From contig ARYC01000434.1 in NCBI GenBank assembly GCA_000711775.1, forward strand, positions 1 through 64,000: 64,000 nt of DNA, written 5' to 3'. The translations under genes were made by a program, and so were the position numbers. Shown here one piece after another: positions 1-11,759 of the stretch (position 1 is the first letter of the stretch; the number at the start of each line of letters is the position of its first letter). Below the pieces are notes generated by a model, which made no database searches, had not been told where the DNA came from, and worked only from the letters and a program-made list of their open reading frames with translations. The stretch is from Oxytricha trifallax (Eukaryota; Ciliophora; Spirotrichea; Sporadotrichida; Oxytrichidae).

Positions 1-3000
1 TAATATTGTTAGAAAAGTATAATAATTACAAGCGCTTTAGTAAATCATGCCAGGAACATTCATAGTAATTACTAGCTATGCTGTGTTAGTGATTTCATCA
101 ATAAGCTCAGTAAACTTGTTATACTCATGGGATAACTTCCCTTTGAAAACCTATTTCAAGTCCTTATAAAGTTGGCCAGCTTATAAGATAGTGTCTAAAC
201 AGAAATAAATGTTGAATTCATTGTGCTTTCCATCCATATGTTTCACATATTCCTCTTACGTTTCATTTTTACCTTTATGGTTAAAAATAATTAAGCTTAC
301 CGAAATTGACAATCTTTTGTTTGATCATCCTAAGAGCATTGTAAGATGGTTTAGTTTAGACTAATATGTCACAGTAAGGGTATTGCACATTATCGTACAA
401 TTTAAATTTCTTCTAGACTTTAGAGACCATCTTATCGACAAGCATGAACATATACTTTCCTCTTTGGAAATATCTGCAACGCAATATTCCAGCTCCGTGA
501 CATTGTAGCTACAAAAGTTAAATAATAACAAAACTTACCAATTAAAAAACTTGACCCAAAAGTTTCTAAGTCTGTATTAGTAGCTCGCAGGGGTTCCAAG
601 CATAGTGGTGCGAGGAGGTGTGTCTTATAAAGTTACCGAATAAAACCTCAGCTAAACTGGCATGTTAAGCCCAATTTAAAAAGCCTCATCATCCAGGATT
701 TCATCGATCAAGTTAATAACATATTCCTGTTCTTTGCCTTTTTGATTGGTGAAAAGTTAGGGTATTTTAATGATCCTCTCCTTCATTGACATGGCAACAA
801 AAAAGTAGTCTTCGTCCTCCCTTAACACCACAAACTCAGACCGAGGGATTGGATTATTATCATGAAAATAAACAACCTCGATAACCACAGAGCCCTCTCC
901 ATAGACGCGTTCACTAAGAGTGTTTAGATTCTTATGGCTAAGTTCAAATATCGATGGAAAGGCTGACAAGTTGTTTTTTGTATAATCTACCTCATGGAAT
1001 ATTGTGACTTTAAAAGGCTGCAACTTATAATTGAAGACCAGAGCATGGAGCACTTATCTTAAAGGGAAATTAAAAGGGTTCAGAAAGTGGTCACTTGTTA
1101 TTTATTCAGGCTCAGAAGAATAAAATGCAGCCAGCATCATAAAGGTGGCTCTCAAATCATTGTAGACTGGACCATCACAGAGTATATTAAGCAGCCCGAT
1201 AAGTTCGTTAGCGTATGAGTAGTTTTCGGGTTAATTGCAGATTTCTGGCTTGAAATAATAATCTGTGTTGAAGGCCTGCTTCTAATTTCTATTCTGAAAA
1301 ATTTGGTTTTATTTGATCCTGGAGAAACTTGATACCTAAAGGAGGTATGCATAAGGCGATGTCTATTGCATTGAAAAAAGGTGATCCTGTGAACATCGCT
1401 TTCTTATATGAGTCGCATTCGTCTTCAATGTGTTTATAGAGTTTGACAGCATAGCCAAGAGTGCTCTTAATATGAACTGTTTCGCTATCTGTGAAACTTG
1501 GAAGAGGGAAATCAATTATGTGAAAGCGAATGAGTATTGTATCTTCCTCACTATCCTCATTCAATAGTGGCGATACTTATAAGCGGGAGAGTGACTTCTT
1601 CTCCTTATTATCTTCCCCTCTTCCATAATTTTTATTCTCAGAACCGTGTTTGAAATCCTTGGTAAAGGCTGTGGGCTTTGATGGTTTCTGTGGTTGCTTT
1701 TGTTATTCAATTAGCTGTTTATTTTCTTTAATTTCGTGGTATTTATTTGGACTTATCATGCCTAAAGTTTTCTTCAGTCGCATCTGTTCATATGATAATT
1801 TTTCTTTGCTCTGATTGTTCACTTATCTCGAAATTTTCGATTTGCTTTTCCGATTTTCTTGCATGATGTCTCTTTGTTCCTTCAGTTCTTCTATGTTAGA
1901 AGTAAGAACTTTCAACTCATTAAAGAATATTAACCTGGTGTTTTTATAAGTGGCTTTGTAAAACCAGTAATTACAGTAAGGGCTTGTCTTGAAAATTTCT
2001 AAGAAGTTGTGTAATAAGTCTTTTATTAAAATCTATTCTTCTTCCCAAGTACGTGGCTTAGTTTATAAAGTTTCAATTTTACTTTGGTAATCTGACATTT
2101 GAGTTTCTTGGTATAATTAAATCATCTGTCCTTCTTGATTTGGTAATCGCTACTGCGAATATTGGTAATCTGAAATGCCTCTCACAGTTTAATTGAACGT
2201 ATTGAGGTCTAAGTTGTTCTCCAGTTCTTCAAGATGATCTTTATCATTTCTTACGAGAAAAGAGGGTTGATATTTGAATTGTTATTATTTTTCATCTAAC
2301 TCAAAATCAATTAGGACTTTTGGTCTTTATTTACTTCTTACTGAAAATATCACTGTTGGTCAAGAGTTTTTTAAACTGCATACTTCGAATATAATCATCC
2401 TAATTAGAGATATAGTTACCATCTCCAATATCTTCGTCTAAATCATCTTCCAAAGATATATTTATATATCAGATCTCATGTCAACTTCTTAATCTTTAAT
2501 CAAGTCATCGAAACTGGAAACTTCTTCTTTTTTTATGAGCTTACAATTTTAAACATCTTGGGCTTTAACAGTGTGGATAAGGAATTCTAAGTCAGCAGAG
2601 CAAACGTTTTGTCTATCTGATTGGGGTATGTAAAATTTTTCTCCTTTCCTATATTTTGGATACTTAAGATTCTAAAGTCGGGTATGCCTCTAAGTAAGTT
2701 CCTTGTTTTGTATAGCTTCAATCAATTCAAATTGGACTCCATCTAAGGATTTATTGTCGACCATATCTTAGAAAATTACAGGGTCCAGCTAAACAAGTGT
2801 TAACTACTTTATCGGAGTTGTATTTAATAAGGGGTTCTAGAGCTTATTTAAGAAAATCGCATAGACAATCTTCACAAAGAGTTGAAAGTACGGCTTCTCA
2901 ACTAGGGTTTCGTTTTTTATAAGGCTATCAAGATAACAGATGAACAACTCGATCCCTTTAGTGTCATGAGAACATAAGAACTCAAATACTGTCCCTGAAA

Positions 3001-3157
3001 AAGTACAAAGGGGCGCTTTATGACTCTAGTATTAGAGAGTGTAGAGCTATGCAATTTCAAGATCAGAGTCTCCTTCCTTGTAGGCATAGATAATCTTATC
3101 AATATCTGTCGGTATGAGTTTGAATTTTACGTTTCCAATGAGAGAGTGATGTGTCAT
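1..3157 (-). CDS. Large intron-containing protein of unknown function, C-terminus outside window
   Basis: Reading TAA/TAG as Gln, the minus strand from ATG 3157-3155 stays open to the window edge, roughly 1,025 codons. Two introns are visible: 509-538 (30 nt) and 255-300 (46 nt), both starting GTAAG and ending AG. The first third is mixed alpha/beta. A Glu/Lys/Gln-rich, probably coiled-coil and disordered stretch follows at about 1600-1950, then more ordered segments (for example residues reading EDEDYFFVAMSMKERI near 770-830). Compensating frameshifts lie near 2300 and 2455, and the join across the first intron needs one base of correction. I recognise no family. It is divergently paired with the 3263 gene and a DD34E transposase, so it may belong to a transposon rather than the host; equally it could be a host gene, since it has introns. 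Confidence 0.6.
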
Positions 3158-3262
3158 TGTTTCTTTTTAATAGAATTATAAACAATGTATCCAAATATCC
3201 TTAATAATTTTAATTAAATAATTTTGATTAAGCTTAGCTATAAAGATAAAAGCTAATAATAA
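3158..3262. promoter_or_regulatory. Divergent intergenic promoter region
   Basis: A 105-bp, very AT-rich gap separates two genes read in opposite directions (ATG 3157 minus, ATG 3263 plus). It must hold both promoters. No specific factor site is recognisable. Confidence 0.4.
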
Positions 3263-3733
3263 ATGAGGGACTAAAGAACTAATACCCCTAGGCAGCAAAT
3301 ATAATAGCACACTTAAGAAGAATCTAAGGATGCGTCTTATTCAGGAGTTTCTTGCTCACAGAATTAAATATTGAGCGACGAGTTTCTCATCACTAATGCC
3401 CTGACTGAAATCAAGCCAAGCAAAGTTAAGGCTTAAGAGAAATCTATTGTTAAATGGACTCCTTTCGTGCTTGGTAAATTATTCCCAAACGTTATTTAGT
3501 CAACAAAGTTCACATACAATTCTGGATAACTGCTAAACAGTGGTGAAGTCCCTGTACAAATCTAGAAGCTTGCATGTGGAGCAATCATAAAACTTCCTTA
3601 AGAAAAAATTCAAGAATATTTAGCTAGCAATGTTGATGTTTGTTACATATAAAATGATGATGAGTTTGCAAATTCCTTGAAGCTTACCTTCAAAGTTTTC
3701 GACTTGCCAGAATCAGGAATAAACCAGTTATGA
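3263..3733 (+). CDS. Small ORF of 156 aa upstream of a DD34E transposase
   Basis: ATG 3263 opens a frame of 156 codons containing many TAA/TAG (Gln) codons and closing at TGA 3731-3733. The first 35 residues are Gln/Ser-rich; the rest looks globular (ending FKVFDLPESGINQL). The same frame continues coding-like beyond the TGA for about 50 more codons, to TGA near 3895, so the TGA may be a nonsense mutation or be read through. The transposase reading frame follows directly. I do not recognise the family; position suggests an accessory protein of the same mobile element. Confidence 0.55.
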
Positions 3734-3809
3734 ATAATTAAGAAAGCGACACAAGCAAAAATATTACAGGAGGATGCAAAGTTAATTAGTAACGAGGAGC
3801 TCTTAGAGG

Positions 3810-6007
3810 GAGTCAAAATTTAATAGATGCTCTCAACGAGACAATTAAATAAAAAGGCAAATCCTAGAAGTTAAGTAGCAATCCTTTTTTGAAGAAAAGA
3901 GAAGCTAAGCTCGCATGTAAGAAATTAGAGGTTATTAATCTATACTATAATGAGCAATTAAAACCTCGTCAAGTGGCTAAGAATTGAGGATGGATGTGGA
4001 TGTTGTATATAAGACTATCGAAAAGTTTAAGTACGAGGTCAAGCATAAGATTCTTGATCCTGAATCACAAAAGAAAGTGGGTAGAAAAGGGGTTTGTGGG
4101 AACTAGCTCTTGCTTGATTCTATCCAGGCCTACCTAGAACAGAACGGAATTTACGAAGTTACAGGATAGAAGCTTCATAATTATTTATTAAACCTGGCTC
4201 AAACAAAGCCAGAGTGTATGCTACTTAAGGTACCTTGCGTTACCACTCTTCAAAAGATTCTGTGAGATAAGTTCCATCTAAGATATGGGAAAACTAAGGC
4301 TGCTAATACAAAGTATAGAGATCCGAACTTCAATGAGAAGAGGCTCTGGATTAGCATGTTGTTGGCTCACTTCTTATATGAGGATGCAGTTATTATTTCA
4401 GTTGATGAGAGCAACTTCCGATCGGACTCGATGCCCTCAAAGTAATGGAGCTTCAACATTAAAGATATGCATCGAGATTCTGCAAATTTACAGAAGCGAT
4501 AAAAAAGGTTGCAAAATGATAGCATGATCCTCGCTAGCGATGACAGACTTTTGTATGGAAAAATGCTCCTCAAAATGAATCAAAGTTCTGATTCTTCAAC
4601 TTCAAAATTCTCAGAGAGCTTCCACCTGGAAAAAATTGAAAATGTTGGGGAATAATTAGAGAAGGTTTCAAATTCATTTGACTTAGGGTTTTCTAAAAAT
4701 TGTAATTAAAAGGTTGGAAATATTAAAAATGGAAAATTCGGTATGGCTAAGTCAACTTCGTAAGCAATTAGCCATTTTGTAATGAAAAGCTTTATAGGAC
4801 CTAAGGTAGGATAGGGGTTTAAGAAATATCCTAGACGCCAAAGAAACTTGTCAGCACTCCAATCTAAATTCATGGAGCGAAAGTTCTAAGGGGGTCAAAG
4901 TATCATCGAAAACCAGTAATTATAGTTAGAAAACCATTGAAAATACTAAGGTAATTATTAATGCATAATACTTTTAGGGAAATCCATAACTGAAACCATT
5001 AAAAAAGCAACTTCAGACCCCTTCAATGAAAACTCGGCTTGCATTTACAAAGGATCTCTCCCCGATATTAGAGCCCTGAGACCTCCAATTAGAAATTCAG
5101 CTTGACTAAAACTTTTCAGAGTTTCCGCATAAATAGTTCAGTGAAATCAGTAATTCTGAAGACAATTCAGCTTCAAAAGTGAAGAGTGGTTTAACTCCTA
5201 TTCTCGATAAAATATCAAAACTAAAACTGGAATCTTCGAGGAAGAAGTCTATTGACCTAGGTGCCGAAACCAAGTTGGAAAGTCGGTTTGCGGTCACTCC
5301 TAGGAAATTAAAACTCTCAAGTAGCTTCCAAAAAGACTCATCGAACCCTGGGTCAGAGCAGGGAAACTTGCAGAGTGAAAGGGGCTCTTACTAAAAGCTT
5401 GCCCAGCTATTTATAGACCCTCACTTGAAAAGCATTAAGGAATACTAGAGTGAGATGAAGCAGAACCTGGGACACTATGGGATGAAGTGAGAGAGTTGTC
5501 AATTAAGAATAGCTCAGCTAAGAGATAGCAATTCTCAATGTCTTATATTGCTGCGATTTCCTAGGATAGAATTATCTCCAGTCAAGTGATAGAAGGAGCT
5601 TTTGACTCAGTTCTCTTTGAAAACTTTATCTACCATACCTTACGCAGTGTAAGAACTGACAAAGAACTACACTCTAAGAAAGTGGTCCTGCTGATGGACA
5701 ACGCAGTCATTCATAAATATTCAGAGATGTTAGCCACAGCCGGAAAGTTCAAAGTGAATGTGCTCTTCAACGCCGAATACTCGCCTTGGCTCAATCCAAT
5801 TGAGCAGTTATTCTCCTTACGAAAAGAAGGAGATGAAGATGGACACTATTCAGAACAAGTAAGTTTTAATGGGCTTTACACTTTTAGGCAGCAATTGGTG
5901 AAGAGGTTTCTGAAATCGTTCAGAATTTAAGAAAAGAAGACATCCAGGGGATGTGGGCATTCAGTATCAAGAAGTGGATTCACACTCTTCGGTTATGTTT
6001 TGTGTGA
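3810..6007 (+). pseudogene. DD34E (Tc1/IS630-type) transposase with large internal insertion
   Basis: Helix-turn-helix-like N-terminal sequence at about 3900-4050 (LYYNEQLKPRQVAKN). First catalytic Asp in VISVDESNF (codon 4404-4406), second in LLMDNAVIHK (5697-5699), and Glu in YSPWLNPIEQLF (5802-5804). The last two are separated by 34 residues, the DD34E spacing of Tc1/IS630 transposases, which cut and paste DNA at short targets. The two halves of the catalytic core are pushed about 1 kb apart by 4480-5505, where about 90 residues would be normal. Single-base shifts occur near 3990, 4930, 5490 and 5890, and there is an in-frame TGA in KIL-TGA-DKFHL. The C-terminal tail ends at TGA 6005-6007. 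Probably inactive. Confidence 0.75.
4480..5505 (+). other. Ser/Lys-rich coding-like insertion inside the transposase
   Basis: Between the first and second catalytic Asp, the plus strand stays largely open in the TAR=Gln code for about 300 codons, with one frame change near 4930. The text is low-complexity and rich in Ser, Lys, Glu and Gln (for example LDKISKLKLESSRKKS at about 5210-5260). It ends where the transposase fold resumes (QQFSMSYIAAIS, about 5530). It may be an inserted domain, a second gene nested in the first, or a foreign insertion; no flanking repeat was seen. Confidence 0.45.
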
Positions 6008-6670
6008 TGATGATTGTTTCATAGCTGAAGTAGTGTATAAAACCTGTTTCCCTTTACAATTTCCCCTGTCATTTCAGTTTTAAATTCATCGCAGATTATT
6101 ATAATTAATAACACTATTTATATTTTACTTAAAAATGTCCTAATTCACTCTTTACAACACTCAATTCTAAAATACTGCTTCTATTTCACATTTGCACTCT
6201 TAAAATGGCCACTTCCTTCGCGATTCTACTTAGTTGCATTTGCCTTTTTATTATCGCAATTATGCATGCGTGCCATATTTTGGCAAAACTTCCAAATTCT
6301 AATGGAGTTACCCGACTTTCAAGTCCCTTTTCGGTAAATGAGAGAGGTTTTAATGAAAAAGTCCCTATTTTGCTCTAAACTACGCAGGTCTCTAAAATCG
6401 CTAATTTCGCAAATCTCCCAACTTCCCTAATTATACAGACCCCTAAATTTGAGATGTATCAATTTTTACAAATACGTATATAATTTTGACCACCCCCCTA
6501 ATTTTTTTGCCAACTACTAATAAAAAATTGACACATGGCAACAAAAACACAGGGGGTTTAAAATTGAGGGTATTTGAGGTTTACGCATTTTTCCATTGGT
6601 CTAATTATATTATTTATTTAATTTGAATTTTATTTTCACAATTTCCTGATTCAATTCTATTTTAGCCTAT
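6008..6670. other. Intergenic, no gene seen
   Basis: AT-rich spacer between the transposase tail and the broken left end of TBE copy A. It contains short C or G runs (about 6491-6497 and 6552-6556) but no C4A4 terminal repeat. Confidence 0.5.
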
Positions 6671-7465
6671 AATGAAAAAACTTTGAAGTATTGGGCTCAC
6701 TTCTCTCTCGACTAATGAGCTATTATGTTTCACCGCCAGTTCCCTGAGTTGAAGATCTCTGCATAATCTGTTGCAAACATTTATAAACGAAACTGTATCT
6801 CTTATAAAGGTGTAAATCGTATCAAGAGATTAATTGATTTCACTCTGCCATTTTACAAACAACAACTTAAATTATATTTATAATTAAATGCAGAGAGCCT
6901 AATAGAGTAATATTAAGTTTATACATGCTGACGAGGCTGTGTTACCTTCAACACTTTCATCTAGAAGTCTTGGTATAAGAGGCATAGGAATATAGAAGTA
7001 TATGACTAGAAAGTCAAGGTATAAACGATGGCAATTCTTGGAGGTATTAGCGAGGATACTGGTTTAGAAACTTATGTTATTCATCCTCGCTCTATTAAGA
7101 CAGAGCAGTATATTATGTTCTTAGAGCAGCTGAGAGAGAAGTACCCTGAATAAGAGATTATACTGTTTGTTGATAATCTTTCAGTTCATAAAACAAAAGT
7201 TACAATGAAGAGTTATGAACAACTTAGAATAACGGCAGTGTTCAACGAACCTTACAGTCCATAGTTTAATGGAACTGAATTTACTGGGGTATACTAAAAG
7301 GTCATTATAAGAAACTGCTGCTATACCACCTGATGCATGACCTACCTATTGATACAGTCGATTTTATAAAAAGTTCAGCTGAGAGTTGATAATTAGTTGG
7401 CATAAAAGTGTGCTAAAGAAGGGAGAGTGAATGTATATAAATAAGTTTTAGAGTTAAGTTAATGA
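6671..7465 (+). pseudogene. TBE transposase, N-terminally truncated (copy A)
   Basis: Matches residues about 97-354 of the intact transposase at 31797-32861. The catalytic motifs HADEAV (about 6928), FVDNLSVHK (about 7168) and PYSPQFNGTEF (about 7255) are present with DD34E spacing. A one-base deletion near 7277 destroys the frame after the Glu. It ends at TGA 7463-7465, only 9 bases from the end of the convergent gene at 7475. Truncated and frameshifted, so not functional as written. Confidence 0.85.
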
Positions 7466-7474
7466 ATATTTAAG

Positions 7475-8239
7475 TCACATTTAAAACTCTTTGGTGAGAG
7501 CTGGCTTCTCTTTCTTTTCTTCTACTTCTTGCTTCCCTCCTCCAAGGTTTCTTCTCTTGCTGCCAGCTCCAGCATCTAGGTTCATTGACTCTGGCGGCAT
7601 AATATTTGAATAAAGTCTCTTGCTAACTTCATGCTTCGTCTGCGACTTTCTCTCTCTGTGAAGCTTGCTCTATTCCTTCATCAAAAAGATGCCAGTACCA
7701 GATTTTTCTAAAGAGTTAAGCTAAAAATCTTACTTGAAATATAAGGGTTCTTCTGCAGCTCTGATAGCCAGCTCTCACTTATCTTGATCCCTTGTTTGTC
7801 TTTATCTCTGAAGAGATGCTGTACCTTTTCTTATGAGATTCTTGAATAATTTCTTCAAGTAATCACCTTTAATTGTTGCAAGTATGCCAAAGAAATAGTT
7901 TCTTTCAGGCAGTTTATTTGACAACTGCTTCTTAGTAGGCATGTACTTCGAAACCTCTGGGTCGTTCATAGCATCATAATATAAGCTAGTCACTGAGATT
8001 TCTGGATAGTTTGGAATCTCTGCAAACTTAAAATCTTAAGTTTTCAATGCTTTCTTCTCTTCGCAGAGTATCGCCCTTAGAAATGAAATTTTGGTACCTT
8101 CCATCGTTGGCAAGAACAAACCAACTAAATAATAAAGATTAGCAACTATGAGTTTATTACCTTGCTGCACCAGGTAGCGATGCAAATCCTCCTTGCTTCT
8201 AAATCTTTGAATCAATTCTTGTGCTTGCACTCTTTTCAT
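7475..8239 (-). CDS. TBE 22-kDa-type protein, spliced form (copy A)
   Basis: Starts at MKRVQAQELIQRF (ATG 8239); the longer N-terminus of copy B is lost to a 2-bp deletion. Exon 1 runs to 7734. A 26-nt GT-AG intron occupies 7708-7733, and exon 2 continues to TGA 7475-7477, ending KEFQM. Without splicing the frame would stop at TGA 7681-7683, giving the classical 22-kDa product. The exon 2 protein (SGTGIFLMKEQSKLHRE...) is conserved in copy B and in the diverged relative at 11760, which supports splicing. Function unknown in the family. Convergent with the transposase. Confidence 0.75.
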
Positions 8240-8459
8240 TGCATATTCATTGACTCCATCTTGTTTACAGATCTAAGAAATGATATTCAAATTTAAGTTT
8301 ATTGATTTCAATTATATTCCTCTGTAAAAGTTACTATTAAATATGGGCATCCTATAGGAGGTCAACCTCTTTTAAGGATATGGAGAAGGTTTTGAGAACT
8401 GGTTTCAAACTTGAGAGATTGATATCAATTTCTACTGTTATAGTTCCATATTTTTAAAT

Positions 8460-8640
8460 TTAAATTGGTACGTACTTAATTAGGAGCAGCTCCTAAAATG
8501 CTAGTACTTAATTAGGAGCATCAATTAATGCTAGTACTTAATTAGGGGCACCCTAATTTTAATCATAAAATCATTAAATACCTCCTAAAGCAGTACGTAC
8601 TTAATTAGGTGCACCTCCTAAATCGGTACGTGCTGTAATC
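8460..8640. repeat. Iterated near-palindromic motif in TBE divergent promoter (copy A)
   Basis: Four copies of a GTACTTAATTAGG-type motif, followed or preceded by GCTCCTAA or GCACC inverted partners, lie between the divergent 22-kDa-type and kinase genes. The same block is in copy B at about 30618-30800. Position suggests regulatory or transposase-binding sites. Confidence 0.6.
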
Positions 8641-8991
8641 AACTTATTATTGATAGTAAAAATGGTTACTTCCTCCCCCATATTTAGAGCTGGATTGTCT
8701 CTTAACACTTACATTTCTTCTCTAATACTCTAAGAACTTCCTATAAACTTGTAGGCATGCAAAGCTCTCATATAAGATCTCAGTATAGAGGCAGTTTTAT
8801 AATTTTAAATTCAAATTTAAATATGAGCACTAACATTTTAAGAAAAAACAGCACTTCCATCAAACTAAACGAGACTTACCTTTGGCAGCAATAAAAAATG
8901 TGATAGCTGTGAAATGAACTCTCATAAAGAACTACCAGAGCTATCACTTGAGGTCTCTGTTATTAAAATAGAAATTAATAATAGAAAATAA

Positions 8992-10261
8992 ATGGCACAA
9001 GTGTGTGGGAGACAGAGAGGAGGAGAAAGGTATAAATGAAATTCCTATACAAACTGAAGAAGTAGAAGTATACTTTTGTGAGAAGTGTGAGAGAGACTTC
9101 GCTCATAAATCTAGTTGGTATAGGCATATGAAAGAGCAGAGAAGCCAAGCCAACAGTATACTTAAAGCACGATAAAATCGACGGAAAGTATGATTGCTTC
9201 GAGTGCCAAAAGCAGTATGCTCATACTAGAGATTTAAGGAAGCATCTTTTAAAAGCTCACAAGAAAGATTTAGAGATAGAAAAGCATGAAGATGAATTGA
9301 AGCTACTTAACAAAAGAAAAGCAAGAGAATCTTCGAAAACGGTAGAGCTCGAACAAGCTAGTGAATCAGAACATGTGAGGAAATCACGCAACCTACTAGA
9401 TCTGAAATCACAAAGATTATGATTAAAATTCAATATAAAAAGATTCCTGTTCTTGCCTAAGTTGACCTAGACACTTCACTTTAAAGCTAACTTATATTAG
9501 AAGATTCCTTTGATAAGAAAGTTATCAATGATCATCAGTATGCATACAAGGTGTACCCCTTCAACTATCTCTTAAGTGATAATAAATATTAGATGGAGTT
9601 CACAAATGAGTATCAAGTACACACTCAAGCAAAGTTTAAAGAGTGTATTACTTAATCAAGCTAGATGCTGTTCTCCTTGCCAAGGATCATGTTGCTTTCA
9701 GACTCCCACTCTATGAAATGACCATCAGAGATTTTATAACAGATCAAAGGAATCATAAGTAGCTTGCTTAGATAGCAACTTAAACCTTACAAGGTATAAA
9801 AGAGCTACATAAGTTAGGCTTTGTTCATAGAGATTTGAAACCTGAGAATATTATGATAAACTTCTCACCTGTAAGAGTGACAATTATTGACTTCAACAGA
9901 GCATTAAGGGTAGAAGTATCAAGGCTAGGAAGCGTTATGGGAACTCCAGGCTATTATCCTGAAAGAGAAGACGGGAGATGGAGACTATCAATGGGACGTG
10001 TGGGCTTTAGCAGCAATAATAATAGAGTGCGATATGCCTCGGAATGATTACTACTCTACAAGGTGTGAGAAAGATGCTAAGTAAAGAATAAAGTAATTTA
10101 TAGACAAAACCAGAGTATCTCAATCATTAAAATAAATGGCAGAATCAATAATCTTAAAACCAAACTCTAGATCAGACATAACATTAGAGAAAATAGAGTT
10201 GTGGTTAAGTAAAATAAACTTCAGACCTCTCCCACATGATCCAAAAGTGCATTTTGAGTGA
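8992..10261 (+). pseudogene. TBE zinc-finger/kinase protein (57-kDa type), copy A, frameshifted
   Basis: ATG 8992 to TGA 10259-10261. Two C2H2 fingers lie at the N-terminus (YFCEKCERDF at about 9072 and YDCFECQKQY at about 9191). A protein-kinase-like domain follows, with catalytic loop HRDLKPENIM (about 9825-9850), an IDFNRA motif in place of DFG, and a GTPGYYPERED activation-segment end. Single-base shifts lie near 9140, 9650 and 9970. Divergent from the 22-kDa-type gene across the iterated-motif region. In copy B the same protein is nearly intact. The role of this kinase in TBE biology is not established. Confidence 0.85.
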
Positions 10262-10302
10262 TTAAATTAAATAAATTTACTATAAATTTCACATATAAAC
10301 CT

Positions 10303-10380
10303 ATTAATAACCCCAACCCCTAACAAATTCCCTACAAATCAAAGCACTTATAAACCTCATTAAGGGGTTTTGAGGTTTTG
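10303..10380. repeat. TBE copy A right terminal inverted repeat (78 bp)
   Basis: Begins ATTAATAACCCCAACCCC and ends in the telomere-like block with one G-to-A change. It matches both ends of copy B. Confidence 0.9.
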
Positions 10381-11700
10381 AATGTTGAGAAGATTCAATC
10401 TTCTGTTGTCTGCGGATCTCCTGTACTCCGTTAATTAACTTTCTAAAGAATGATTATTTTAAAACTGGATCATAGCACATCCTCTAGTAATCGCCAAAGT
10501 TAAAAGGGTAGAAAGAATAGACTAGTTCGATACGACCAGGTGCTTTTACTAGATATTTAAGGGGAATCACATTTATCAGCTACTTCTAAGAAGCAAGTTC
10601 GGAAATGGCATTTTCATTGCTCAGCTTAATTTGCTAGTCCTGCTTGTGAAGTGAAGGAACTGAATCTCGTTGTAAAGTCTGTAAAATTTATCATTTATAG
10701 CATAAAGTGGCATAGTGGTCTATTCCCAAATCAACGACTGGCTTCTCTTTTCGACAAGTAGTTATCTTATCGAATCAAAAAGTATGATCATGAATTGGCG
10801 ATTGATTTCAAAGTTTCTAAGATAGTCAAAATACACTTGACCAACTCCATCCCCATCTCCTCTATTTTGATCGTTAGCTTGGGTCTATTGTAGAATAATA
10901 ATTCTCGAAGTTTTAGACTCATCGTGATGAATGACTGTAGTCTCAGGTGATTATGCTTATTGAGGAAGTCTCTCTTAGCACTCATCAATATCGCTCAATG
11001 AAGAAAGGCTTGATTGAGAGACTTTTCTTGATTAAATCTGAGCTCGATTCCCTTTTAAGTTGTTTCCCTCTTTGAAAAGTTTACTAGTTAGTGCCTGGCA
11101 ATCTTTGCCAGGACTTTTAAAATAACTTTTATTTGCAAATACTCGATTACATTAATGACATTTGTACTTTGCATCATTTCCTTTATTGCCTTTCTTTTCA
11201 CATTTATTACTTGTCATGATTGTATTTAGACTAAGTTTTCTTTTAAAACCACAAATTTACAAGTTTGTAAAATTTATGAATGATCATATTTCTCTGAATC
11301 TTATTGCTAAGAGCTTCCCTCTAAACGCTAAGATTGGAACCATTTTAGCTGTTTAGTTTTATAAGCAAACATATTCAATTTACCTATTTTTTATTTAAGC
11401 AAAAAATTAATTAAATAATTAATATGATTACAAATTAATTTAAAAATAGTCTAATTAAAAACTCAATTAATCTAATCATAATTTATATCAAATAATAATA
11501 GATTTTTGACTTTCTTAATTTTCTTAGATTCAGATTTGTCCTGATCAAATACAACTGATCAAATGCAAACCCCAGAACCTAATCATTCATTAAGTAAGTA
11601 ATTACAGTTTATATTAAAGCTAATTCTTAACAAATGAAGAATTATTATTTACTATAATTTCTCAAATCTGCCCAAATAAACTTACTTAGTTCTATATTTA
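10381..11700. other. Region between TBE copy A and the diverged TBE genes
   Basis: From 10381 to about 11110 the minus strand is partly open and slightly more GC-rich, with weak coding character (for example VYFDYLRNFEINRQFMI near 10790). This could be the decayed third gene of the diverged TBE, but I could not match it to the zinc-finger kinase. 11110-11700 is AT-rich with nothing recognisable. Confidence 0.3.
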
Positions 11701-11759
11701 ATTAAGACTAATCATATATCAAAATAAAATAAAGACTATTAAATAATTAAATTAATAGG

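Larger units (their letters stand above)
6671..10380. mobile_element. Telomere-bearing element (TBE), copy A, left end missing
   Basis: About 90% similar by eye to the complete copy at 28870-32942 but in the opposite orientation. The right end has the 78-bp terminal repeat (10303-10380) with one change in the telomere part (GGGGTTTTGAGGTTTTG). On the left, similarity stops abruptly at about 6671, inside the transposase gene, so the first roughly 95 residues and the left terminal repeat are absent. Gene order is transposase (+), 22-kDa-type gene (-), zinc-finger kinase (+). In hypotrichs TBEs are germline-limited and removed during macronuclear development. Several one-base indels break the genes. 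Confidence 0.9.

Noticed and set aside
1152..1352. 66-codon frame on minus
   Set aside because: Overlaps the large minus-strand gene in another frame and lacks coding character.
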